From Acidobacteriota bacterium (GTDB taxonomy: Bacteria; Acidobacteriota; Terriglobia; Acidiferrales; UBA7541): DNA of 64,000 nucleotides. Numbering within the stretch: the first letter of the stretch is position 1; each line of letters starts with the position of its first letter. The stretch spans positions 62,001 through 126,000 of the forward strand of contig JABCZF010000002.1 of assembly GCA_013289825.1 (NCBI GenBank), written 5' to 3'. Shown one piece after another: positions 8,200 through 18,029 of this stretch. The notes under the pieces were generated by a model. The model worked only from the letters and a program-made list of their open reading frames with translations. It searched no databases and was not told the DNA's origin. Both the position numbers and the translations under genes were made by a program.

Positions 8200-11100
8200 A
8201 TGCGATTTCAATGGCAACATCTCGCAGCCGGAGCGGCTGCCATCGTCGTATTGATGCTGACGTGGTTTGGCCCACAGATTTTTCATGCCGTGGGCTCGAA
8301 CGCTATCGTATTGCGCGGCGGCATCCTGTTGCTGGGGGTCATTGCCGTCATCGGGTTACTGCTGTGGGCCCGCTCCTCGATGCCCCAGTTCCCCGGTTCC
8401 GAAGAAAGCCAGGCTCCGCAGACTGGAGCGTCGGGCGGAGCCGCTTCCGAAGATATCGATGTCCTGGTTCGGGAAGCCGCCGGGAAAGTCGCGGCAGCGC
8501 GCTTGGCCGCCGGGGCCAAGCTGTCTTCGCTTCCGACGGTTTTTCTGCTTGGAGAAACTGGCGGCGGCAAGACCAGCGCGATGGATCAAAGCGGATTGGA
8601 TGCAGAACTGCTCGCGGGCCAGGTGTTTCAGGAAAGCAGCATCGTGCCGACGCGCGTGGCAAATCTCTGGTTCGCCCGCAAGACGGTGTTTGTAGAAGCC
8701 GGCGGTCCACTTCTCGATGACGCCGGCTCCTGGGTGCGTCTCGTCAAGCATTTCCTCCCAGGCCGGTTCCGTTCCATTTTCGGTGGCGGAAGCCTTGCTC
8801 CACGAGCCGCTATCGTCTGCGTGGATTGCGAGAAACTCGTGCGTGAGGCCGCTCTCGACAAAATCGTGGCGCAAGCTAGGAAGCTTCGAGCACGCCTCGA
8901 AGAGCTTTCCTACCACATGGGCGTCAGCCTCCCCGTTTACGTGCTTTTCAACCGGTCGGACCGTATCCCCTACTTCGAAGAATTTGTCGGCACTTTCAAC
9001 AACGAAGAGACCTCCCAAGTGCTCGGCTCCACTTTGCCGCTCGTGGGGACGGCCAGCTCCGGCGTTTATGCCGAGCAGGAAACCAAGCGACTCAGTGCCG
9101 CATTCCAGGCGATCTTTTTCACACTGGCAGAGTGCCGCCCTGGCCTGCTGAACAGGGAGCGCAACAGCGACCGGCAGGCGGGTGTCTACGAGTTTCCCCG
9201 TGAGTTTGGAAAGCTCAGCAAGCCCCTCGTGCAGTTTCTGGTAGACCTTTGCCGACCCGGCCATCTCCGCACCGGGCCCTTCCTTCGCGGATTTTATTTC
9301 GTGGGACAGCGGATTATCACGGTTTCCGCCAGCGCCGGGCAAACCATGCTGGGCCAACGCCCGGCGCAGCGCGCCCCCGGCGGATTCAACCCGGACGCAA
9401 CAAGTTTGATCAGCGCGCAAGATACGTCCGCGAAGACCTCTTGGGCCACTGGCACATCGCTGGAAGCAGCAAGTGAATCGCGCAGGTCGGTTCAGCGTGT
9501 TTTTCTCAGTCACGTCTTCAGCCACGTGCTGTTGCAGGATCGCGCCGCACTGGGAGCGAGCGGCAAAAGCACGCGCGGCGATTTTGGGCGCCGCATACTG
9601 TTTGCCTCCATCGCCTGCCTCGCCTTGGTTTGGATCATCGTCACGGTAATTTCATTCGTCGGCAACTCGCGTCTGGTGTCCGGGATACGCAGCGCCAGCC
9701 AGGATCTTTCGGCCGTGCAAAATCTCGGCGCGCAGCAGCCGACGCTTGATTCGTTGCGCCGGCTAGATTCTCTCCGGCAGACCATCGTCGAACTGCGCGG
9801 CTACGACCAAAACGGCGTGCCTCTGCACCTGCGGTGGGGGCTATACGCGGGCTCATCGGTCATCGAGGATGCCCGCGCCATCTATTTTCATGCCTTCGAT
9901 CAGGTTCTCTTTCAGCATACAAAACGGAACCTCACGGCCGATTTACAAACCTACCGCGGCGATCCTCAGCCCAACGCCGATTCAGGCGCCGCTTACGACG
10001 CTTTGAAAGCCTACCTGCTCACCACATCGGAATCTCCGCGGAATTCCGGCGAGTTCTTACAAAACTTCCTCATGAAAGATTGGAAAAGAGATTTAGGAGA
10101 CGTAGAGCAAGACCGCAGCGATCTTGCCGCGCAACAATTTGCTTTCTATAGCGCCGAGTTGACCCAGGATAATCCTTTCTTGAAAACCAACGATGCCGGC
10201 ATGGTTGAACAGGTTCGTGCGTACCTCAACAGGTTCTCAGGGCTGAAGCGCTTGTACACGAGTATGCTGAACGACGCGAGACAGAAGGCCAAGAACTATC
10301 GTTTCGCAACGGCTCACCCTGACGGGTTGGATGTCATGCACGCCCGGACGGATGTCGACGCGGCCTTCACCGCGGACGGCTGGAAGGTCATGGATCACTC
10401 CATCCAGCATCCCAATGCGGTCCAGGGCGAGACTTGGGTTCTGGGCTCAACGGCGAGCACCAACCTCACTCCAGCAGACCTGAGCCAGCAACTCCGGGCC
10501 ATGTACGAGGCGGATTTTATTCAGCAGTGGCGGGCCTTCTTGAATGGAACGTCCGTATCCACCTACAACAGCGACGCCGACGCCGCAAACAAACTGAAAA
10601 AACTCTCGGCGAATTCCTCGCCGTTGCTGGCCCTTATCTGCGACACCTCGGACAATACGAATGTGTCCACGAACGCCGTGAAACAAGCGTTCCAGGCGCC
10701 ACAACAGGTCGTTTCACCGGGCTGCGGCGCGCAGGGAAAATATACTCAAGCTTCCAATGATGCCTACATGAAGGGCCTGTTTGACTTGCAAGCTTGCGCC
10801 CAGGACGTCGCGGATGCGCCCCCCGATCAAAAGGACCCCAAGAAAACCAGCTGCTTGCAAACCGCCGCACAGGCCTTGCGCTCTGCCGGCCAGATCGAGC
10901 AAGGGCTCCCCAACGACACCGAAGGGCACGTAGACAAGACCGTCAGTGCCCTGCTCGATGAGCCCATCAAGTCCTTGCAGAAACTCTGGGCTACGACCAC
11001 CGTGGGCGGCGAAGGACTGTGCAAGCCGCTGAAGGATCTCGAGACCGCCTATCCCTTTAACGCCCGTAGCACACGCGAAATTACGCTGGCAGAGTTCAAT

Positions 11101-11703
11101 GACTTTTTCCAGCCGGGCAAAGGCAAGCTTTCCCAATTCATCGTCGCGCAAAAAAACAACCTCAGCCCGCAGGGCACGACCTTTGTTCGCGCGCTCGGAA
11201 GCACAACGCCGATTGGCCCTAATTTTCTTCGAACCTTAAACGAGCTATATACGATTCAACTGACCATGTATCCCAACAACGCGACAGATCCGCACTTCGA
11301 ATATTCGGTGACCGCCCATCTGCCTGATGCCGGCGGCTTCAAGAGCGAGAAGCTGACCTTTGATGGGCAAGAATGGTTGATCTCGGGAAGCGGCGGAACG
11401 AGGAAGTTCATCTGGCCAGGCACCACGCTGCAGGGCGCCACTCTAAGCCTGAACAGCGGCACCGATCTGGAAGTTGCGCGATATCAGGGCCTCTGGGCCG
11501 TGGCACATTTCCTCTCCGCCTACAACTGGCAAGCATCGGGGAGTGGCTACATTATCCAAGGCCGGCTGATCGGTCCGACCGGCCAGCCCTTCACCAGCAA
11601 TGGCAAGCCCGTCGAAGTACGATTCGATGTGGACTTTAAGGGCGTTCCCTTGTTCCAGGCAGGCTTTCTTTCAGGCTACAGCTGCCCGGCGATGAGCAAG
11701 TGA
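8200..11703 (+). CDS. tssM: TssM (IcmF family), T6SS inner-membrane core protein
   Basis: 1167 residues from ATG 8200, which has GGGAG 5-9 bases upstream; an upstream GTG at 8194 would overlap that site. Two transmembrane helices lie at about 6-25 and 35-55 (GGILLLGVIAVIGLLLWARS). A cytoplasmic GTPase-like domain follows with an intact P-loop GETGGGKT near 118-125 and a later VLFNRSDRIPYFEEFVG. A third transmembrane helix (ILFASIACLALVWIIVTVISFVG) sits near 466-488, then a long periplasmic part ending in the beta-rich IcmF C-terminal region (KFIWPGTTLQGATLSL, near 1070). Length matches the family. The P-loop suggests an NTP-binding TssM type. Last gene of the tssK2-tssL-tssM operon. Confidence 0.95.
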   Translation: MRFQWQHLAAGAAAIVVLMLTWFGPQIFHAVGSNAIVLRGGILLLGVIAVIGLLLWARSSMPQFPGSEESQAPQTGASGGAASEDIDVLVREAAGKVAAARLAAGAKLSSLPTVFLLGETGGGKTSAMDQSGLDAELLAGQVFQESSIVPTRVANLWFARKTVFVEAGGPLLDDAGSWVRLVKHFLPGRFRSIFGGGSLAPRAAIVCVDCEKLVREAALDKIVAQARKLRARLEELSYHMGVSLPVYVLFNRSDRIPYFEEFVGTFNNEETSQVLGSTLPLVGTASSGVYAEQETKRLSAAFQAIFFTLAECRPGLLNRERNSDRQAGVYEFPREFGKLSKPLVQFLVDLCRPGHLRTGPFLRGFYFVGQRIITVSASAGQTMLGQRPAQRAPGGFNPDATSLISAQDTSAKTSWATGTSLEAASESRRSVQRVFLSHVFSHVLLQDRAALGASGKSTRGDFGRRILFASIACLALVWIIVTVISFVGNSRLVSGIRSASQDLSAVQNLGAQQPTLDSLRRLDSLRQTIVELRGYDQNGVPLHLRWGLYAGSSVIEDARAIYFHAFDQVLFQHTKRNLTADLQTYRGDPQPNADSGAAYDALKAYLLTTSESPRNSGEFLQNFLMKDWKRDLGDVEQDRSDLAAQQFAFYSAELTQDNPFLKTNDAGMVEQVRAYLNRFSGLKRLYTSMLNDARQKAKNYRFATAHPDGLDVMHARTDVDAAFTADGWKVMDHSIQHPNAVQGETWVLGSTASTNLTPADLSQQLRAMYEADFIQQWRAFLNGTSVSTYNSDADAANKLKKLSANSSPLLALICDTSDNTNVSTNAVKQAFQAPQQVVSPGCGAQGKYTQASNDAYMKGLFDLQACAQDVADAPPDQKDPKKTSCLQTAAQALRSAGQIEQGLPNDTEGHVDKTVSALLDEPIKSLQKLWATTTVGGEGLCKPLKDLETAYPFNARSTREITLAEFNDFFQPGKGKLSQFIVAQKNNLSPQGTTFVRALGSTTPIGPNFLRTLNELYTIQLTMYPNNATDPHFEYSVTAHLPDAGGFKSEKLTFDGQEWLISGSGGTRKFIWPGTTLQGATLSLNSGTDLEVARYQGLWAVAHFLSAYNWQASGSGYIIQGRLIGPTGQPFTSNGKPVEVRFDVDFKGVPLFQAGFLSGYSCPAMSK

Positions 11704-11967
11704 CTCACGTTTTTGGCGAAGCCTGGTGATAGCCGACTGCGGACTGTGCTTCCCAATAGAAGCGTGCGAGCAGATCAGCGCGGTCCACGAAAATGCTCGC
11801 TGGTCTTCGGTGCGACGAGCCGGCCATGAATGGGTCGCGAGCCTAATACACGACACCTAAGGCGCCCGAGCCAAGTTCCGTGAGAATTTCGCATTTGCCC
11901 AGCTTTTCTCGAGGAGGCGACCCTGCGCGCCGCCAATCGCTCGAAATCTAGACTGCTTCGGGCGCTC

Positions 11968-14900
11968 TTACTTTTGGAAGGTTATGGTAAGCGGAAAACG
12001 AACCGACACAGGTTTTCCGCCCGACGTGGGAGGGGTGGTTTTCCAGCTCTTGGAAGCGTCCTTGACCTTATTGAAAAAAGCTTTGTCCGGATTTCCGTCC
12101 TTCTCGACTTTCACTTTTCCGCTGGCCTCGACGGTCACGTTCACGGTGAGTGTATAGGGCAGCTTTCCCGACTGTTTCGCTTCATCCGGAAAGTCGACCG
12201 TGGGGGTTCCCACCCATTGCAGCGCAGCACTGGCATCCAGCTGCGCGCAAGTGACGGCTCCGTTCACGGATGGGATTTCTGGCCCGCCTTTGCCGCCGGG
12301 CCCGCAAGTCAGCGCTTGCACTACGACCTTTCCGGCAGTCTGTTTGATGATTTGGATGGCGTTGGGTATCGCGGTACTGACATACTGGGCCGCCGCGACC
12401 TTGAAGTTCCCTGTACCGCTCGCTATTTTTTGAAATTCCGGAATAAGATGGCTGAGGGCGTCGGGGTCTTTCTTTTGTTGCGCTTGATTGAAACGAAGCA
12501 CGGCTGCGTCGAACGCCGCTCTGTCACCGTTCTTCTCCATGGCCGCGGTGTACGCCACGTTCAGGCGCTTCTCGATCTCTTTACAAGTCGTGAGAAGTGC
12601 CGGATCTTCGGCGCGGCCTTCGAATCCGTGCAGCTCATCGATGGCGTGCTGAATCGCTGGTGGGTCGTTTTTGCTTTCCAAGGCCTGCGCATTGCTCTTA
12701 ATGCCCTCGAACTCTTGTTGCTCTTGCCTGTGCAATTCGCTCGACAAGCGCTCGTGCGTTTTGCTCCATTGTGCAGCAGAATCGAGTTGTCCCTTCGCGG
12801 CGCGGAAAGCACCGCTTCGCAGGGTGGTCTCAATCGTATTCACCGTGTTTAGCGCATTTTCTACCGCAGTCAACTGCTTTTTCGCGTCCGCGCTCCGCGG
12901 CCCCTTGTGCTTTGCCAATTCCTGGAAGCCATCGCGGGCCTCCGCAAACTTCTCGTCCTTGAAGTCCTGTACAGCGGTGGTGTAGGTCTTCTCGTCGCTG
13001 CCCGTCTGTCGAATCTTGCTCAGATAACTCTCCGCTTGCGGCTTGAGTGTCGAACCGGCCACGTCGAGATCGAGCATGGCTTTGAAGCCTTTGCGCGCGC
13101 CCTCGAGGTCGTTCCCCTGGAACAACTTCAGGGCTTGATCAAACAGATCCTGCTCCTGCTTGTGAACGTCGGGTTCGCTTACACCCAACTTGGCCGCTTC
13201 CAATTCCCGCGTAGCGTCCTCGGAATGCCACAAGTTCAACTGAATCACATCTTGAAAAGCCTGCTGGGCACCCGCATAGTCCTTCTTCTCCTTCAGCAAA
13301 GCCTCGCCGTCGTCAAATTTCTTTTGCTCATCGGCGCGTCTTTGCTCGATTTGATTGACCTGTTGGGCGGCGTCGTTCTGCAGCGGGCCCTTGACCTTGG
13401 CCAGTCCTTGCCACACCTGTTCAGCCTGATCGAACTGGCGGTTCTGCCAAAGCTCTTCGGCTTGCTGCTTCAATTTCAAGTCCCTGGCCGAGGTTGGGCC
13501 GCCGCTGGTTTTGTGCGGCCAGAGCATGAGGGCCAGCAGGACCACCACAACCACGCCAATCCCTGCCAGCACTGGCGGCCGTCGCAAGATGGGCAACACT
13601 TGCGCCAGAAAATCGGGTACGGCTGGCTTGGGCTTTGCCGGAGAAACCGGTTGTGCCGTCGCTGCCGGCACGGTTCCGCTCTGTCGGGGCTCTGCGGCAA
13701 CGCCGCTCGCTGTGCCGGGCTGCCGAACACCCGGGCCGGCGATGACCGTCGCTCCGGGAACTTCTGTTTTTCGCGCCGCTGGGTCTTTTCCTTGGGAATC
13801 CGAGCGGCGGGGACCATCTTGCCGCGCCACTGGCCGGTCTCCCGAACCGACGACCTTCGTCGCAGAAAACCCCGCTGCAGGTATGTTTTGTGCGGATTCG
13901 CTGACCCGGGTCACGTCGGCCGGTGGAAGCACCGGCTTTGCGGCCGCGGGCGGATCCTTTTTCCCGGGACTGGAGGGCTTCGGCGCACCCGTCTTCGGCG
14001 GATAGACCTGGGTCCCTGCGCTTTGCGGCCCGCCGCCGAGCGATGAAATTTTTCCGCGAAGCTCCAGCAGCCGCGGATCGGAGGGCTGGAGTATCTGCGT
14101 GGCCATTACTTCGTTAAATAGTTGCGTTGCTCCCGCCTGGTCCCCTTTCTTCACCAGTGTTTCGAGCGCACTGACTTTCCGTTCTGCATCTTCCTTCTTT
14201 TTCCGTTTTTCTTCCGCGCCTTGCAGCAACTGCGTCACATTGGGATCGGCGCCCATTGTCTCCATGGTCTGCTGGGCCAAATCGATGGCGTCCGTAATCT
14301 TGTCCTGATTGATCTTGCTGTTGATTTCGCGCACTCGGCGCTGCATTTCGTTGCGAGCTCTCTCGCGGTCGTCCTGCTCTCTCTTCAACGCCTCGGCTTC
14401 CGCGGCGAGCTTGCGGAATGCATCTTGTTTTGGAAATTCCTCAACTGCCTTCCGCGCCGTATCCAAAGCTTCGGCGTAGCGCTCGCACATCAGGAAACCC
14501 TGAATCTGCTTCTCGCGCTCCTCTTCTTTCCTCTTCTGCTCTTGCTGCGCAACTTCTCCCCGCGCGTAGTTCACCAATTCCTTCAGTTCGTACTCTTGCG
14601 GATACTCCTGCAAGAGAGGTTCGCCTTTGGAAACAACTTGTTTGAATTTCCCTGCTCCCAGCAAGCTGCGCAGCCCGGTAATCTCTGACTCCAGCCGCTT
14701 TTGTCGCTTCTGTTCCTGTTCTTCCTGCAATGCCAGGTTTTGCAGATTCTTTACGGCCGTATCCTGCGGATAGTCCTTGAGCATAACGTCCAGTATTTTT
14801 CGCGCTTCAACAAAATTCTGCTGGCCCAGCAACCGCCGCACTTCCGCCATCTGCCGTTGTTTCTGCTGTTCGGCCTGATCCGCCCTCGCTGAATCCTGAA

Positions 14901-16338
14901 GTTTCCTCAGTTCCGGATCGTTCGGGAATTCCAGCAACGCCGCCGCAAGTACCGTCAGGCACTCGTCATAGTTCAGTTCCGTCCACAGCGTTCGCGCGCG
15001 ATGCAGGATTTCGCCCAGCCTCTTCCGCTTTTCCCGGCGCACCCGCTCTTCTTCGATTTGCTTCTTTAATTCCTTCGCCTGCAAGTTGGCATCGTCGAGT
15101 TCCAGGGCCTGTCCCAAAGCGGCCGCCGCCTCGGTAAGCGCCCCTTCGGCCAGTCGCTGTTTGGTCAATTTCAGTTTCTGCTCCAACTGCTGCGCTTTCG
15201 CTACGGCAATTTCCACTTCCGCAAGCAGCTTGTGCGCAGGTTCATGTTTCGAATCAAGCCCCAGCGCCGCGTGCGCTTCCGCCTTGGCTTCGCGCAATTG
15301 CCCGGCCTTCAAAAATCCCTGGGCCCGACTCACATGCTCTTCGAGCCTCGGCAGAATCTCCGTCCTGCGAAGCTCCACCGAAACCTTTTCCAACATACTC
15401 TTGGCCTGGGAGTTCCCCACATCTATGTGCAAAGCCTTGCGCAGCAAAGCCTGTGCGCGCTGCAGGTCTTTCACCACCAACAACTGCTGGCAGTCGGCAA
15501 TTAGTCCTGACACGGTAGCCTGCTGTGCGGCCTTCCAGATTGGTTCGATGGCGTGGAGCAAGTCCTCCATCGACTGGTACCGATCCTCGCTTTTCTTCTC
15601 CAGCATTTTGTTGACGATGGGCACCAGCTCTTCGGTGCATTCTGGGGACAGCCCCAAAAGCTCCTCGGGCTTCTCATAAATGATGTGGAACATCAGCTCG
15701 GCTTCGCTATCGCCCGTAAACGGCCGTTTGTACGCCAGCAGTTCATAAAGCGACACACCCACAGCCCAAATATCGGACCGCGCATCAGCCCGCTCGCCTT
15801 TGTACAACTGCGGAGACATATACGCGCGTGAACCAATCATCATATTCGGCTGGGTCATGGACATATCCGTGAGCCGCGCGATGCCGAAGTCCACCACCTT
15901 CACTACACCTTCCTTGGTGACCATGATGTTGGCCGGCTTCACGTCGCGATGGACCACATTGTGCTGATGCGCATAGGCCAGCGCATCGCACACGCGCACG
16001 ATGTATCCAAGCTTGACGGACAAAGGAAGCACCGGGTGCTGCTCAATGATCCGGTCGAGGCTCTCCCCTTCCAGATACTCCATGGCGATAAACGGAGTAT
16101 TTTTTTCGTGCCCAAGTTCGTAAATCGTGACGATGTTGGGATGCTGCAGAGTTCCGGCCGAACGCGCTTCCTGGTAAAAACGGTCGAGCAAATTCGACTG
16201 CGCGCTAGGACCGCCGGTGATCGTCTTCAAGGCCACTAAACGATCAATCAGCGGATCTCGCGCTTTGTAGACAGCGCCCATGGCGCCGCGCCCGATTTCG
16301 GCGATGATTTCGTATTTGCCTAAATACTGCACGCGCAC
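11968..16338 (-). CDS. Giant membrane-spanning Ser/Thr protein kinase with helical repeats and TonB-like C-terminus
   Basis: 1456 residues. Residues 8-270 are a complete Hanks-type kinase: glycine loop IGRGAMG (15-21), VALK lysine K38, catalytic HRDVKPAN near 128, DFG near 150, and SRAYMSPQLY then SDIWAVGVSLYELL. A long Glu/Lys/Gln-rich region of TPR-like and coiled-coil repeats follows (about 270-790), then a Pro/Ala-rich linker and one transmembrane helix (VLAGIGVVVVVLLALMLWP, about 925-945). More TPR-like helices come next, and the last 85 residues (PDEAKQSG...WKTTPPTSGGKPVSVRFPLTITFQK) resemble a TonB C-terminal domain. GTG 16338 is used here; GTG 16332 is better spaced from an AGGGG and may be the real start. 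It is next to T6SS genes, where PpkA-type kinases control firing, but no FHA partner is visible, so the T6SS link is inferred. Confidence 0.88.
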   Translation of the reverse strand: MRVQYLGKYEIIAEIGRGAMGAVYKARDPLIDRLVALKTITGGPSAQSNLLDRFYQEARSAGTLQHPNIVTIYELGHEKNTPFIAMEYLEGESLDRIIEQHPVLPLSVKLGYIVRVCDALAYAHQHNVVHRDVKPANIMVTKEGVVKVVDFGIARLTDMSMTQPNMMIGSRAYMSPQLYKGERADARSDIWAVGVSLYELLAYKRPFTGDSEAELMFHIIYEKPEELLGLSPECTEELVPIVNKMLEKKSEDRYQSMEDLLHAIEPIWKAAQQATVSGLIADCQQLLVVKDLQRAQALLRKALHIDVGNSQAKSMLEKVSVELRRTEILPRLEEHVSRAQGFLKAGQLREAKAEAHAALGLDSKHEPAHKLLAEVEIAVAKAQQLEQKLKLTKQRLAEGALTEAAAALGQALELDDANLQAKELKKQIEEERVRREKRKRLGEILHRARTLWTELNYDECLTVLAAALLEFPNDPELRKLQDSARADQAEQQKQRQMAEVRRLLGQQNFVEARKILDVMLKDYPQDTAVKNLQNLALQEEQEQKRQKRLESEITGLRSLLGAGKFKQVVSKGEPLLQEYPQEYELKELVNYARGEVAQQEQKRKEEEREKQIQGFLMCERYAEALDTARKAVEEFPKQDAFRKLAAEAEALKREQDDRERARNEMQRRVREINSKINQDKITDAIDLAQQTMETMGADPNVTQLLQGAEEKRKKKEDAERKVSALETLVKKGDQAGATQLFNEVMATQILQPSDPRLLELRGKISSLGGGPQSAGTQVYPPKTGAPKPSSPGKKDPPAAAKPVLPPADVTRVSESAQNIPAAGFSATKVVGSGDRPVARQDGPRRSDSQGKDPAARKTEVPGATVIAGPGVRQPGTASGVAAEPRQSGTVPAATAQPVSPAKPKPAVPDFLAQVLPILRRPPVLAGIGVVVVVLLALMLWPHKTSGGPTSARDLKLKQQAEELWQNRQFDQAEQVWQGLAKVKGPLQNDAAQQVNQIEQRRADEQKKFDDGEALLKEKKDYAGAQQAFQDVIQLNLWHSEDATRELEAAKLGVSEPDVHKQEQDLFDQALKLFQGNDLEGARKGFKAMLDLDVAGSTLKPQAESYLSKIRQTGSDEKTYTTAVQDFKDEKFAEARDGFQELAKHKGPRSADAKKQLTAVENALNTVNTIETTLRSGAFRAAKGQLDSAAQWSKTHERLSSELHRQEQQEFEGIKSNAQALESKNDPPAIQHAIDELHGFEGRAEDPALLTTCKEIEKRLNVAYTAAMEKNGDRAAFDAAVLRFNQAQQKKDPDALSHLIPEFQKIASGTGNFKVAAAQYVSTAIPNAIQIIKQTAGKVVVQALTCGPGGKGGPEIPSVNGAVTCAQLDASAALQWVGTPTVDFPDEAKQSGKLPYTLTVNVTVEASGKVKVEKDGNPDKAFFNKVKDASKSWKTTPPTSGGKPVSVRFPLTITFQK

Positions 16339-17022
16339 ACCCCTGTCGGCTGGATGGTAACAAAATTAGGGCCAAACTGCGCGCCCTGAATGCAGGCGAC
16401 GCTCTCCTCCTGTATCGGCCGAATGTGGCTCCCAAAACTCTTCCCCAAAGGCGCCTTTTCGGCCCGCAAATCATTGAAAACAGGATGGAAACTGGTTGAG
16501 AGGCGAGAACCGGATGAACCGCAGGGCGGACTTCCTCTGACGGGACTCCCCAGGCCGATGGGTGTTTTTGACCCCGTGGGAACCCCGGCGGCCCGACGGG
16601 AATGCCCCATTAGTTCCGCAATTGTCACAGCTTTTTCACACTGGCCCAGGCGCAGCATACCGGGTGATCTACGTTATTGTACTAAGGATTTCGACAAGTG
16701 GTCGGTTTACTGTATCTGCCTTTGCCTAAACAGCCGCGATCCACCCACGGTCCAAATCTGCCGTACCCCCGTCTAGCTTGCTGGTCGCGAAGCTCCGTCG
16801 GTGCTTATATTCACCGCCACTCCATCTGTCAACAGGAATCCCTGCTGATTTCACCGGCTTTCGCCAGGCACTCAGGGACTTTGCGCTTTTCTGTTTCACC
16901 CGAAAGTTCCTATATAATCCGCGGGCGGAACCGCACGCCGACGGACGAATCACATTGCGCATGAGACTTTCGATCGACTTGGTGCGCCGAAACCGTCGAC
17001 GCACGACACCCGAGGAACGAGC
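16339..17022. other. 684-base intergenic region with a -10-like element before the ribokinase gene
   Basis: This region separates the divergent kinase and ribokinase genes. I see no supported gene in it: the frames here have no recognisable motifs and overlap each other. A TATAAT (16913-16918) lies 105 bases upstream of the ribokinase start and could be the -10 of a rightward promoter, but there is no good -35 at 16-18 bases. The stretch near 16540-16620 contains several short GC-rich complementary runs but no clean hairpin. Confidence 0.35.
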
Positions 17023-17961
17023 ATGCCGAAGCCACCCTTCATTGCCGTTGTAGGCAGCGCCAACGTGGACCTCACGACGTTCCATGACCTGTTTCCGCGG
17101 CCGGGCGAAACCGTCTTCGGCAAGAAATTTGATCTGGGCTTTGGCGGCAAGGGCGCCAACCAGGCGGTCGCTGCTCGATTGTCCGGCGCGTCGGTTGCAA
17201 TGGTCGCGAAAGTCGGCAGCGACCTCTTCGGACCCGCCACAATAAGAAACTTTGAATCGCAAGGCATAGACGCAAGCCACGTGCGCATCGCAGAGGGTGT
17301 ATCCAGCGGCGTCGCCCCAATTTTTGTTGATCCAAACGGCCAGAATCGCATCATCGTAGTGAAAGGCGCGAACGACGCGCTTTCACCGGAGGACGTCGAT
17401 GCCGCCGCCCCGCTTCTTTTGAAAGCCGACACCATCGTGATGCAGTTCGAGATTCCACTTCGCACCGTCTATTACACTTTGCGTTTCGCAGAATCCAAAG
17501 GCATCCGCTCGATTGTGAACCCAGCGCCTGCCCAACAAGCGGATCTCGAGCAACTGAGCTCCGCCGATTATTTCATCCCCAACGAAACGGAGGCCGAACT
17601 TATCGCCCGCATGCCTGTGCATTCGCTGGAAGATGCCTCCAAATGCGCCAATTACCTGTTGCGACGTGGAATCAAGCGTGTGGTCCTAACGCTTGGTGAG
17701 CGCGGCTGCCTTCTGGCCGGACCAGAGGGAACAGAATTGATTCCTGCTTTCAAAGTCGCGGCGGTCGACACCAGCGGCGCTGGCGATGCTTTCATCGGCA
17801 GCTTCGCCGTGTTTCTAAGCGAGGGCCTGCCAGAAAAAGAGGCACTCACTCGGGCAAATCTCTATGCGGCTTTGTCCACAACTAAAGTGGGAACCCAAAA
17901 GTCGTTCGTGAATCGCGCTGATTTCGAACAGGAATGGCAAATTCACAGCACGCGTCTGTAA
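17023..17961 (+). CDS. rbsK: Ribokinase-family sugar kinase (PfkB superfamily), probable ribo- or deoxyribokinase
   Basis: 312 residues, the usual ribokinase length. The N-terminal GSANVDLTTFHDLFPRPGETV matches the substrate-binding start of RbsK. GFGGKGANQAVAA (about residues 40-52) is the PfkB signature 1, NPAPAQ and FIPNETEAE follow, and signature 2 VDTSGAGDAFIGSFA (about 247-261) holds the catalytic Asp in GAGD. The enzyme phosphorylates the 5-hydroxyl of a pentose with ATP. ATG 17023 has a GAGGAA ribosome site. It lies directly upstream of deoxyribose-phosphate aldolase and an aldehyde dehydrogenase, so phosphorylation of deoxyribose is a good alternative to ribose. RbsK and DeoK are hard to tell apart by eye. 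No linked sugar transporter was seen. Confidence 0.88.
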   Translation: MPKPPFIAVVGSANVDLTTFHDLFPRPGETVFGKKFDLGFGGKGANQAVAARLSGASVAMVAKVGSDLFGPATIRNFESQGIDASHVRIAEGVSSGVAPIFVDPNGQNRIIVVKGANDALSPEDVDAAAPLLLKADTIVMQFEIPLRTVYYTLRFAESKGIRSIVNPAPAQQADLEQLSSADYFIPNETEAELIARMPVHSLEDASKCANYLLRRGIKRVVLTLGERGCLLAGPEGTELIPAFKVAAVDTSGAGDAFIGSFAVFLSEGLPEKEALTRANLYAALSTTKVGTQKSFVNRADFEQEWQIHSTRL

Positions 17962-17970
17962 ACAGCCCCC

Positions 17971-18013
17971 GCGAAAGTGATAAGATTTCTCTTGTACCAA
18001 AAACGACTTTCGC
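17971..18013 (+). repeat. 8-base inverted repeat between ribokinase and aldolase genes
   Basis: Perfect arms GCGAAAGT (17971-17978) and ACTTTCGC (18006-18013) are separated by 27 bases and end 16 bases before the deoC start. They could form a long-loop hairpin or an operator in this 68-base gap. There is no T-run, so a terminator is unlikely. Significance is uncertain. Confidence 0.35.
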
Positions 18014-18029
18014 ATAAGAGAATTCCAAG

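Noticed and set aside
11705..11827. 40-codon minus-strand ORF between tssM and the kinase (contains LLARFYWEAQS)
   Set aside because: It reads plausibly but has no ribosome site or known relative; a 12-base match with the region near 22240 is within chance for this window.
12907..14046. 379-residue open frame on the plus strand
   Set aside because: It lies antisense within the giant kinase gene, whose repetitive Glu/Lys/Gln codons keep this frame open; no family motifs.
16390..16776. 128-residue plus-strand ORF upstream of the ribokinase gene
   Set aside because: No motif, Pro/Arg/Cys-rich composition typical of a chance frame, no ribosome site.
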